From NCBI GenBank assembly GCA_018969295.1, contig JAGWYN010000069.1, forward strand, positions 1 to 16,609: a stretch of DNA of 16,609 bases. Reading direction: 5' to 3'. Below the pieces are notes generated by a model that worked only from the letters and a program-made list of their open reading frames with translations, searched no databases and was not told the DNA's origin. Within the stretch, counting starts at the first letter, position 1. The number at the start of each line of letters is the position of its first letter. Below, one piece after another: positions 5,629 through 13,800 of the stretch. The DNA comes from Chloroflexota bacterium (GTDB lineage: Bacteria > Chloroflexota > Anaerolineae > Caldilineales > Caldilineaceae). A program made the position numbers and the translations under genes.

Positions 5629-8430
5629 CTAAGAGAGGGTTCTGGCGAGACGAAATCCCCAGTCGTAGCTCCTGTTCCTGGGATCGATCCTGCCCCGGGA
5701 GGCGCACCGCACCATCTTGCGGTTGGCTGCCCATCCGCCGCCCCGGGCGATGCGCAGCCCGGTTGCATCTGGGTTCTCCAGGTCTGCCTCCAACTTGTAC
5801 GGGTACGCTGCATATTTCGTCGCCGTCCACTCCCAGACATTGCCGGAGAGGTCGAAGATGCCGTCCTCCGGCGTCGCCCCCTGCGGATATGCGCCCACCG
5901 GCGTCGTGCGCATCACCCTGTCTTCCCCCTCCAGGCTGTTGAGCTTGCCTGCGTCCCACTTGTCATCCCACGGGAAGAGACGCCCGCCGCGTCGTGCCGC
6001 CCACTCCCATTCTGGCTCGGTGGGCAGGCGGTAGGGCTGGCCGGTGACGCTTGCCAGCCAGTTGGCGTAGGCCATTGCTTCGTACCAGCAGATGCCGACG
6101 ACAGGCTGGCTTAGGTTGTTGAACGCTGTGTCCTGCCAGAAGCGAGGTTCTCTCACTGCGACGTTTTCGGGGTACCACTCTCGCACCTGCGCTGTGACTT
6201 GTGCTTCGCTCCAAGTGATCCAAACACGCCACGGATTGTCAGCGTTTCGCCTCGTCATCTGACCGGATGCCACAAGGCGGTCAAGTTCGCCAGGGTCGGC
6301 CTTGAAGCGTCGCCAATTCTGCAGCCACCAATCAGCCGGGTCGTCCTCCCCCGGCACCTTCTCCCCGCGCAGCCAGCAGCGTCCGCCTTCCGTCCAGTGG
6401 CGTTCGTCGGTGTACCCGCCGTCTTTCATAAAACAGGCATACTCGGCATTTGTGACTGGGAAGCAACCGATGGCATACGGGGCAAGCATGACCGTGTGTC
6501 GTGGCGTCTCGTCGCTGTCAGCAAGATCATCGTCGGGATCGCTGCCGATCTTTGCTTCCCCGCCTGCGACCTCTACCATCGGCGGCAGGAGCACCTTGAC
6601 GCCGTTGACCGTCTCGACTGGAAAACGTGGGTCGCCCAACTTGCCCAGGAGCAGCCCGGCCTCAATCCGGCTGCGCACATGCACGGCGACGCTGCCCAAC
6701 CTTGCCAGCAGGTCTTCCTGGCTGCGCTGGATGCGGGTGGCGTCCGCCTCCTCCCCGCTTTCCAGCAGACAGCGGGCGGCCAGTGCCACGTTGACCGGCT
6801 GCACTGCGCTGTAGAGTGCCGGGTAGAGGCCAGCCGCCAGGATCGTGGTCTCCTCCCATCCGCTGGTCGGCGGGCCGGGCAGGGCGTCCCACTCGCCCCG
6901 TTCAGTGGGCGGCATCTCCGCCACGCTGCTCGGCACGCGCCACCTGGCGGACAAATCTTCACCTCGCGCCAGCCGCCGCAGAAGCGCTTCCGCCGCAAAA
7001 TACTCCTGCATCAGGTGGTGGGTGAACTTGACCTTGCCGTCGCCTGCCAAAAAAGTGGCGGCACGCGCCAGCGCCAGCACATCAGCGGGCGGCGTCGCCA
7101 CGGTGCGGTCATCGGGCGGCAGCGTCACCTGGGCGGGCAGTCTCTCCTTTGCCCACGCCGCCTCGACCTGCGTGCCTGCGCCCACCTCCTGCATGGCAAA
7201 GGCCAGTTCGCTCAAGGCCAGATGCTGCGCGGCCTCGTCAATCCACGCTTCGGCATGGCGCTTTTTCTTCTCTCGATCAAATAGCTGCGTGACAAACTGT
7301 GCGAACAGCAGCGCACGGTTGGCTGGCAAGTCGCCCTGTGCCTCGAACACCTCGACCAGCATGTGGAGGTAGTAGGGCGTCGCCGCCAGTTCGCGTAAGT
7401 CGCCGTGGCGCTCCTGCAGCGCCTTCCAAAACGCCGCACCTCGCGCTGCATCCAGGTAGCGCACAGCAAAGTCTTCAATCTGCGTCGGGGTGAGCGGGTC
7501 GATCTCCACCTGCTGCACCGCCATCTCGCCCGCATAGTCCAGCGTGCGACAGGAAAAAATCAGGTGGTTGCCCGCCGGCAGCTCGGCGGCGAAGTCGCGC
7601 CAGTCGTGCATTCGCTCGGTGTAGTGCTCGCGCCGCGCCTCGTTGACGGCGTCCACCAGCAGGCAGAGCCGCCCCTTGCGCAGCGCATTGCGCAGCTCGC
7701 TCACCCCATCCACCGCGCCGCTCGGCATGGTCTCTTGCCACATGCGCGCCAAGAATGCCTGCGGCGTTTCATCGACTTGCTGCGCGGCCAGCTTCACAAA
7801 GAGCGGTAGCTGTGCGCCGGTCTCCCCTTGCAGACACGCCAGCGCCTTGTCCAGCGCAATCCGCTGCAGTACCGTTGTCTTGCCTGCGCCGGGCTGCGCC
7901 AGCAGGATAAATTTGGCGTGATTTTGGAGCGCAGCACGGATGTCGGGCAGCGGCACACGCTCGATCTGGCGCTGCGGCCCGTCCCCTCTGACCTGAATGA
8001 GGCTGTAGGCGGGTGAAAGCACGGGTGCGGCCTGGTAGCTGCCCGACAGCGCCACATAGCGCTGCTGCCAGCGGTGAAAGTCAGGGTTGATGCACAGATG
8101 CATCAAGTACTGTCGCTCGCGTTTGACCTGTGTCTGCCCTGGTGCGGCGTCGAGGAACTTGCGCAGCGCATCGGCTACTTCAGGCGGGACCTGCTCCACC
8201 TGTTCGCCCGCCGTCACACTGCCCGCGCCCAATTGCGCGAGGGGGGAGGTCAGCAGGTCAAAAAGTCTGTGGGCGATGCGCTCCAGCTCGTCCCCCGAAA
8301 GCTTGACAACGTTGTTCGTGACGTAGTCGCGTCCAACAAATATGCCGCCCCCTGTGTGGACATTGCCGCCAACGTGTGCGCCGCCTGCGGTGTGGATGGC
8401 GTCGCCTGTAGGAGAATCGCTATCGGGCAT
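5629..8430 (-). CDS. NACHT-FGE receptor 2 (DGR variable protein)
   Basis: 933 aa. Residues 12-35 (IHTAGGAHVGGNVHTGGG, FVGRD) match the second tail module of the EAD protein at 600-1091. A helical linker follows (~45-150), then a NACHT NTPase with Walker A AQPGAGKTT (K184), Walker B CLLVDAVNEARR (D260, N263/E264) and IFSCRTLDY as a sensor-like strand. FTHHLMQEYFAAEALLRR is near residue 476, and HEAT-like helices (RSRIEAGLLLGKLGDPRF) precede the FGE/C-lectin domain (~610-933: MVEVAGGEAKIGS, FPVTNAEYACF, QPVVGICWYEAMAYANWL, LSGNVWEWTA, ARGGGW, WGFRLA). The FGE catalytic Cys pair is incomplete, so it is a binding fold. VR2 encodes the C-terminal ~25 residues. The ATG at 8430 has only a weak ribosome site. 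Outside the C-terminal domain it is clearly divergent from receptor 1, so the two are distinct receptors on one template. Confidence 0.93.
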   Translation of the reverse strand: MPDSDSPTGDAIHTAGGAHVGGNVHTGGGIFVGRDYVTNNVVKLSGDELERIAHRLFDLLTSPLAQLGAGSVTAGEQVEQVPPEVADALRKFLDAAPGQTQVKRERQYLMHLCINPDFHRWQQRYVALSGSYQAAPVLSPAYSLIQVRGDGPQRQIERVPLPDIRAALQNHAKFILLAQPGAGKTTVLQRIALDKALACLQGETGAQLPLFVKLAAQQVDETPQAFLARMWQETMPSGAVDGVSELRNALRKGRLCLLVDAVNEARREHYTERMHDWRDFAAELPAGNHLIFSCRTLDYAGEMAVQQVEIDPLTPTQIEDFAVRYLDAARGAAFWKALQERHGDLRELAATPYYLHMLVEVFEAQGDLPANRALLFAQFVTQLFDREKKKRHAEAWIDEAAQHLALSELAFAMQEVGAGTQVEAAWAKERLPAQVTLPPDDRTVATPPADVLALARAATFLAGDGKVKFTHHLMQEYFAAEALLRRLARGEDLSARWRVPSSVAEMPPTERGEWDALPGPPTSGWEETTILAAGLYPALYSAVQPVNVALAARCLLESGEEADATRIQRSQEDLLARLGSVAVHVRSRIEAGLLLGKLGDPRFPVETVNGVKVLLPPMVEVAGGEAKIGSDPDDDLADSDETPRHTVMLAPYAIGCFPVTNAEYACFMKDGGYTDERHWTEGGRCWLRGEKVPGEDDPADWWLQNWRRFKADPGELDRLVASGQMTRRNADNPWRVWITWSEAQVTAQVREWYPENVAVREPRFWQDTAFNNLSQPVVGICWYEAMAYANWLASVTGQPYRLPTEPEWEWAARRGGRLFPWDDKWDAGKLNSLEGEDRVMRTTPVGAYPQGATPEDGIFDLSGNVWEWTATKYAAYPYKLEADLENPDATGLRIARGGGWAANRKMVRCASRGRIDPRNRSYDWGFRLARTLS
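5642..5715 (-). repeat. DGR variable repeat VR2
   Basis: Aligns without gaps to TR 3975-4048 (offset 1667). All 10 differences are at template adenines, for example AAC to GGC, ATC, AGC, TAC and GAC, AAT to GAT, AGG to TGG and AAG to ATG. The 19-base constant 3' end is identical to TR and VR1. Encoded residues between VRCA and GFRLA are SRGRIDPRNRSYDW, against SRFGNSPRHWLSHW in VR1. Confidence 0.94.
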
Positions 8431-8505
8431 TGGATATCTGCTTCGTTGTCTGGAGACGGACGCCGCAAAGGGAGACGGTCAGCCGCCTCGGTGCAGCATG
8501 GCTTG

Positions 8506-8534
8506 ATTGTACCATGGACGAAAGGGTAAAACAA
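8506..8534 (-). promoter_or_regulatory. Candidate promoter for receptor 2
   Basis: On the minus strand, TTGTTT (8534-8529) and TACAAT (8511-8506) are separated by 17 bp. Transcription would start near 8499, leaving a leader of about 70 nt. The -10 is good and the -35 weak. It sits back to back with the + strand promoter in the same 247-bp gap. Confidence 0.4.
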
Positions 8535-8565
8535 GAGAAATTTTTGACCTCGTTTTTGAAAACCG

Positions 8566-8594
8566 TTGACATTTTCCACAATACAATCTACACT
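8566..8594 (+). promoter_or_regulatory. Sigma-70-type promoter for the + strand EAD gene
   Basis: Perfect -35 TTGACA (8566-8571), a 17-bp spacer and -10 TACACT (8589-8594) in an AT-rich patch unlike the surrounding GC-rich DNA. The start would be near 8601, giving a leader of about 77 nt before the ATG at 8678. Confidence 0.6.
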
Positions 8595-8677
8595 AAACTT
8601 ATCTTTTGCACCGCAAGACCAAACCAACGCAGCTTGCGGTGCTCGTATCCAACCTTGTGCTGTAACAATAGATACCC

Positions 8678-9118
8678 ATGAGCAAAAAAGAAGCCCTCAT
8701 CTCCTTATGGCGGCTGCTCGCCGAACTCTATGATGACAAAGAGAAGGCGAAACGGCTGGTCGAACAGTCAGGCGTCAACCCAGCGCACATCAGTGCAGAC
8801 GGCGCGGCGGCTGACTACTGGTGGCGCATCCTGCTCGAAGCGCACAAGCGCGTCAAAGTGGAGGAGATCGTCAAGAATGCCAGTTGGGAGATAGAGGAAC
8901 GGGCAAGCGATCTCAAGCAGGCCTATCGCAGCTACGCCGATGCGCCGGACACCGGAGACCTGCTGGAAGCTCCCACGATGATGCCGGGACAGGGCAGCGG
9001 TATCAGCAGCGGTATCAGCATCGGTAAGATTGAAGCCACGAATGTGTCCATGCGTGACCAATATATCTTTGGGAGAGGGGAGATCGACATGGGAAATGAA
9101 ACGAAGATCGACAGATAA
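8678..9118 (+). CDS. EAD-like adaptor with beta tail, divergent from receptor 2
   Basis: 146 aa. Residues ~8-80 form a helical domain (LWRLLAELYDDKEKAKRLVE, SGV, WWRILLEAHKRVKVEEIVKN) with the LY-x-D, W-x-I-L-x-E-A and K-V-x-x-I-V spacing of effector-associated death-like domains. It is a different subtype from the EAD at 600-1091, and I cannot assign its number with certainty. After a linker, residues 112-131 (GISIGKIEATNVSMRDQYI) match module A of that protein's tail and the N terminus of receptor 1. It has no catalytic motif. The ATG at 8678 has no obvious ribosome site despite the good promoter. Being divergent from receptor 2 with a shared control region, it probably works with the receptors as an adaptor. 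An IS3 remnant abuts its stop. Confidence 0.65.
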   Translation: MSKKEALISLWRLLAELYDDKEKAKRLVEQSGVNPAHISADGAAADYWWRILLEAHKRVKVEEIVKNASWEIEERASDLKQAYRSYADAPDTGDLLEAPTMMPGQGSGISSGISIGKIEATNVSMRDQYIFGRGEIDMGNETKIDR

Positions 9119-9126
9119 TTGACCCC

Positions 9127-9372
9127 GAAAACAAGACCATGAGCCAAATCACCAGCGAGTACAGCGTGCACCCCACCCAAGTGGGGAACTGGAAGCACCA
9201 ACTGCTCGATGATGGGCCGAAGGTATTCGTCGAACGGTTGAATCGGCAAGCACGGGATGCGGCGAAGACGGAAACCGAATTGTATGAGCAGATTGGCCGG
9301 TTGAAGATGGAGCTGGAGTGGCTGAAAAACAAAGCTGCCAGCATCCCTGGCGGAGCGCCGCGCCATGATTGA
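9127..9372 (+). pseudogene. IS3-family OrfA, 5'-truncated
   Basis: The encoded TMSQITSEYSVHPTQVGNWK is the second half of the IS3 OrfA helix-turn-helix (family consensus ...IA-x-x-x-x-V-HP-x-Q-I-x-x-WK). It is followed by the coiled-coil/leucine-zipper tail (ELYEQIGRLKMELEWLKNK). The usual first 25-30 residues are missing, replaced by unrelated sequence joining the EAD gene. The apparent ATG at 9139 is internal to the family protein, so a functional product is unlikely. Confidence 0.75.
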
Positions 9373-9493
9373 GCCTGGACAGGCGACGCTCAGCATTCAG
9401 CGCCAGTGCGAACTGCTCAGCCTGAGTCGTGCGAGTTACTGCTACACGCCGGCGGCCGCGTCGGCACTGAACCTGGAGTTGATGCGATTGATA
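9365..9493 (+). pseudogene. IS3-family OrfB, N-terminal stub
   Basis: Begins with ATG overlapping the end of orfA by 8 nt in another frame. It reads IEPGQATLSIQRQCELLSLS, RASYCYTP, then NLELMRLI, the standard start of IS3 OrfB integrase. Homology stops where the family has the Asp after LMRLI, before the DDE core of about 240 residues. The open frame continues by chance to 9559 in sequence belonging to the 3' end of the opposite-strand gene. Confidence 0.75.
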
Positions 9494-9509
9494 CGTTTCG
9501 CGTTGGCAA

Positions 9510-10742
9510 TCACAAAATGGCGTCCAGGTTGTCTTCGTCCAGAGAATCCAGCGGGATGATCTCGGCATCTTCTGGTGCCTCGATGGCAGGTACGCTGTCA
9601 AAGTTTGCGTAGTGGGTCTCTACGGTCAAGTTGAACAGCGGTTGTGCGTCACGCAGCGTGGGGGGCATCTCTTCTCCACTCATCTCCAACAGCGTGACAA
9701 GCCCGCTCAGGTCCATTTCCAGCACGGTGCTTTCATCGTACAGATAGGGTTTCTCAACGCCGATGGCCTGCACATGTTGAAACTCAAAGGAACGGGTGAG
9801 GACATTGGCAACCAACTGTACACCCAGGATCGCCATGCCCAGTTCCTGCGGGTCGATCGTCTCTCCAGAGGCGGCAACGAGGGAATCTGCGGTCTCGCGC
9901 AGGATGCGGGTGAAATCTGGGTTGGCGACCAGACGCGCCAGGTCAAACGAAGTGCGGAAAATGGCGACGGGGGTTCCATCCCGCTCTTCATCTGCCAGCC
10001 GCTCGATGGACCTGTACGATTCCAACAGCGTGCGAACGCTCTCATCGGCCATCATCTGGTCGAACGCCATGCCCATCTGCATGGACCCCAGCAGCGCTGG
10101 GTCCGGTGCCTCTCCTGCGCTGCCCATCTGTTGCTCGAACAGGCTGACGAAGTCGAAGCCAATCCAGCCCTCAATTCCTGCTGCTTGCATCTCTGCGGCG
10201 AGTGTGGGGTCGCTTTCAGCCACTCTGTCCATATTGATGTAGACGTAGCCATCGACCATACGCATCTCGAACTTCAGTGTGTCAGGCAGGACGAGATCTG
10301 CGTCGGCTTCCATGATCTGAGACAGAACGGCAGGCAGTGTCATCTGCATGTCCAGTTCCATGTCCAGGTTTTCGTACAAGTCGACGGCTTTCTGGGTAAA
10401 TTCGCCCTGGTCGTCGAGCAGTTCCTCCGGGCTGTCTGTCATCAAGGCGTTAAACTGCTCTCGCCACAGCGGGTCAAGACGAACATTCATCGTCATCGCT
10501 GTCTCGAAGTGCAGATCCTCATCTGCCAGATCGGGAATGCCGCTGATGGCTGTTTCGACCTGCCAGTCCAGGGTGATCGACCCGACCTCCATCATCAGCG
10601 CCTGTGCGTCGACCAGGATCTGACAGTCAGTCTGGCTCAGCTCCCCACAAAATGGGGGGGGCAGCACCTGGCGCTGTTCAGGTGTACTGCTTCCTGGCAA
10701 TGACAACGCAACGCTCAAGATCAACATCGACATCAATTCCAT
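9510..10742 (-). CDS. Probable secreted acidic protein of unknown function
   Basis: 410 aa. The first ~19 residues (MELMSMLILSVALSLPGSS) look like a short signal peptide but lack a positively charged start, which is unusual. The mature part begins near FCGELSQTDCQ, with two Cys close together that could form a disulfide. The rest is rich in Asp, Glu and Met with few Lys and has amphipathic segments. Near the end, LFNLTVETHYANFDSVPAIEAPEDAEIIPL resembles the C-terminal strands of LppX/LprG/LolA-type lipid-binding folds (a weak impression, not a confident family call). The ATG at 10742 has AAAGGAG seven bases upstream, and an in-frame TAA just before it fixes the start. It lies 64 bp after the 1663-aa gene, same strand, with no terminator seen, so it may be the last gene of that operon. 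Function unknown. Confidence 0.7.
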   Translation of the reverse strand: MELMSMLILSVALSLPGSSTPEQRQVLPPPFCGELSQTDCQILVDAQALMMEVGSITLDWQVETAISGIPDLADEDLHFETAMTMNVRLDPLWREQFNALMTDSPEELLDDQGEFTQKAVDLYENLDMELDMQMTLPAVLSQIMEADADLVLPDTLKFEMRMVDGYVYINMDRVAESDPTLAAEMQAAGIEGWIGFDFVSLFEQQMGSAGEAPDPALLGSMQMGMAFDQMMADESVRTLLESYRSIERLADEERDGTPVAIFRTSFDLARLVANPDFTRILRETADSLVAASGETIDPQELGMAILGVQLVANVLTRSFEFQHVQAIGVEKPYLYDESTVLEMDLSGLVTLLEMSGEEMPPTLRDAQPLFNLTVETHYANFDSVPAIEAPEDAEIIPLDSLDEDNLDAIL

Positions 10743-10806
10743 GAGATACTCCTTTTAGCGGTGGTTGGTGGAAGCCATTGTGAGAGAGAGTTTGAGTGTG
10801 TGGCTG

Positions 10807-13800
10807 TCACTGCCCCTGCAGCGATACGTGCACCGGTAGCTGGTGTCCTTCCTGGAGATAATAGGCTTGGAATCGTTCCATCCCTTTGATGTGGTCGATC
10901 GAGTTTTTTTGTCGGTTGGAACGGATAACATTTGTCACCAGCGCTTTGGCGTCTGGTTCGTTCAGTTTCAGGATCAGGTAGTTGGCGATGGCCGAAAAGA
11001 GGGATGGGTGAAAATCGCGTGCTTCCTGGGACGCGACAACCAGTGAAATCCCGTATTTGCGACATTCCTTGGCCATGGTTGGCAGCAAGGAGAGTCGGGC
11101 TGCACGGTGGGCTTCGTCGAAAAAGATGCAGTGGGTCAGACGTGTCTGGGGGCCCCGGCGAAACATATCTTTGTACAGTCTGTACAAGACCAGCGCTGCA
11201 AATGCTTTTTGCAGCGCGTCGTTGGCCGTACCATGAATACGCACGATCGTCGGCCCTTCGCTCTCCCAAAGACTTGCTGTCCTGTCTGCCTCCGCAAAAA
11301 ATCCGTAGTCTGCCAGTTCATTCAGACGAACCAACAGCGATTGCACGCTGCGATCTGACTTTGGCTCGCTGCGCAGAATTTCCCAAAACCGACCGAATGC
11401 AGGCTCCACCAGCGTTGTTGGATCCACATGGGGGGGATTCCAGCCCAATTCTTCGAAGCTTTTTTTGACAGCGCTGCGAATTTTTTCTCCCTGAATGTCA
11501 CCCAGTTCCGGGTAGATGGCCGTAAAGATGTCACGGATGTTGCCCGCTATATCCAGATAACCGGTCGTCGATTGGCGGTCGAACACCTGCAGTGGATTGA
11601 AACCCAGCCCATGAAAATCGATGTATCGTATGGCAGATGTCTGTCGCGCAAGCTGTTCGTCGATGTCCTGATGGTAGGAGAAGATGATCGGACGAATGTC
11701 AGCATCCAGCATCTGCGCACACAGGTTCAGCAGGCAGGTGGTTTTGCCCATGCCTGGGAGGCCTGCGATCAGCAGATGGGGGTTTCCCTTGACGGTCAAC
11801 GGCCATGTGACAGGTTTTTTTGTCCACAAATCAGTGCCAAGCACAATGGCAGGGTTTGTTGTGCCACTTTGTTGCCCGGCCTGTGGGCCGGGGAAGCTCT
11901 CTGGCTGCCGCAGGGTTTGTGGGACAGGCGCTGCACTCTGTTCTGCGGCGCGATCTGCAGCGGACAGATCGGGTTTGTCCTGCTCATGTCGGTTGTCGGG
12001 AAGGTCAGAATCGGGCAAAGCGAGTGGGCCAAACAAAAATATGTGGATCGGCTCGGTGTCGAGAGTGATTTTTTGGGGCGTCCTTCCGCTGTACTCCGGG
12101 CAGAATATCCAGCCTCGGTCGGGCTGGCGCGGGGCTGGCATGGAGTATTTTGTCCCTCCCTCGATCATGCGGTCGATTTCAGCCACCATTGCATTGTACT
12201 TTTCTGAGGGTAGATGGTGGCGCTGTGCCCTGTCTGCATAGAAGCGCAAAACACGCGCCAGCCGAGCCAGACGAATCGCGCGCACCGGAGCCTCCACGTT
12301 TTCCCCATAAAAATCGTCCCAGCGTTTCCGCAGCGCCTGGAGCTGCTTCTGGACAGCGTTTAGGGTTTCTGCGTCTGTCGCAGAACGGAGATGCCGGCGA
12401 GAGTGCACCTCAATCCACTGCAAGGAGAAGCCTCGGCGCGCCGCCGACGACACATAGAGCAGAGCAGAATGGGCGGGGGAGTCTGCCTGCTCAGTCTGCT
12501 CTGCCATCTTCCCTTTGTCTTTCGGGCTGAGCTGTGGAAGCAGCGCCAGGACCTCCTCGACCGGGATCAGAAAGCCATCTTCCAGTGAAACCCAGCAGGG
12601 GCTTTCCTCCTTCAATTGACAGCAGTTGGCATAGGCCAGCGCCAATGCAATCAGCGCTGGGCTGATCGCGTTTTGGCCTGTCATGCGTATGGCCAGGCGT
12701 CCGCTCAGGGCTTTGAACTGCTGCAACAAAAATTCGGCGTTGCGCCAGTTGGATCTCAACCCCAGCTGATCCAAAACCATTTCCAACAGATGGTGGATCT
12801 CTTCCACGTTGCGGGTCGAGGTGACCAACTGTAAGGACCCCAGATCCTCCCGTTCGGGGACGGCGTCGATCACGTAGGCGTCGTAGATGGTGGGATTGTC
12901 GCGTGGGGAGTCGAAGTATTCGATGCCAGCGTTGCGGTCGAGGGTGATCACCCAGTCAGACACACGGTGCAGGTTGTTCAGGCTTTCTGCCATTTCAGAC
13001 GAAATTTCTGTCTGCAGGGCAGCCCATTGCTCGTCGTCCCCCAGATGGCGCGCGACGGAACGGGCAAGCTGCTCCTGGACGCGCAGCAGTCGTTCGGTAT
13101 GGGTTTTGTCGGACGGATGTTTTTCGCCCTTGGTCGGGATTGGTACCTTGCTCTGCCATATCGGAACAGGCAAAGGGACGTAGGTTCGCTCAAAAAAAGT
13201 CAACAGCCCGTACACGTACAGTCTGGCTGAAGATGGGGGATCTGCCATAACCACTTGCGACTCGAACGTGTCGAAGGCCACAGTCAGATGCGCAGCTGTT
13301 TCAGGGCTGGGAATTTCTTTGCGTGCCCAGCGCAATCTGGGCAGGCTGACCCCTCCGGCCAGCGCTGTGGATTCGAGCATCCAGCGATCTTGTTCAGCCA
13401 GTGCACCGGCGCCGCTGCGCCGCTTCTCGCGTGCCTCAGCCAGAAAGCGACCTGCACTTCCCCGCTGTGTCTCCGAAGGATAGAGATTCAGCACAAAGGA
13501 CTGGGGGGAATTCTCGCGTTCCCGTTCGTCAGAAGCTTCGTGCACTTCGATCTGGCGCCTCTGTACGTAGCCCAGCGAACGTACAATCGTGAAACCATCG
13601 CCAGGGCGCAGGGCATGTACATGGAGAAGGTGGGTGGTTTGATGACAAGCAATATAGTTGTGGATTGCGTTGCCCAGAATTTGGGCGCTTTGGATTCCTA
13701 CGGTTGGCGCTGTGTCCGCACCCTCGTTTTTTCCCAGTGCGCGGGCCAGAAGCGAAAGCGCTGCTTTGGGTTCCTTGTCGTTGTCAGGCACCATGGCTGC

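Larger units (their letters stand above)
5523..5715 (-). repeat. 3' cassette copy C (VR2 plus noncoding tail)
   Basis: This partner of 1140-1333 has the same VR frame, terminal codons, TAG stop, heptamers and two hairpins in the same order. Outside VR positions it differs from copy A by a few bases and one single-base gap. It ends 15 bp before the RT start codon. Confidence 0.85.
9127..9493 (+). mobile_element. IS3-family remnant (orfA and orfB pieces)
   Basis: An internal slice of an IS3-type element. It enters in the middle of orfA at ENKTMSQI and leaves about 43 codons into orfB. No terminal inverted repeats are seen at either junction. It separates the DGR/receptor cluster from the ATPase operon, whose last gene ends 17 bp to the right. 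The element cannot transpose by itself. Confidence 0.75.

Noticed and set aside
4638..5942. 434-codon open frame on the + strand
   Set aside because: It is antisense to the RT and crosses the VR2 cassette; the RT motifs on the other strand are decisive.
9493..9559. Continuation of IS3 OrfB to 9559
   Set aside because: Family similarity stops near 9493; the remaining codons are chance frame over the 3' end of the 410-aa gene.
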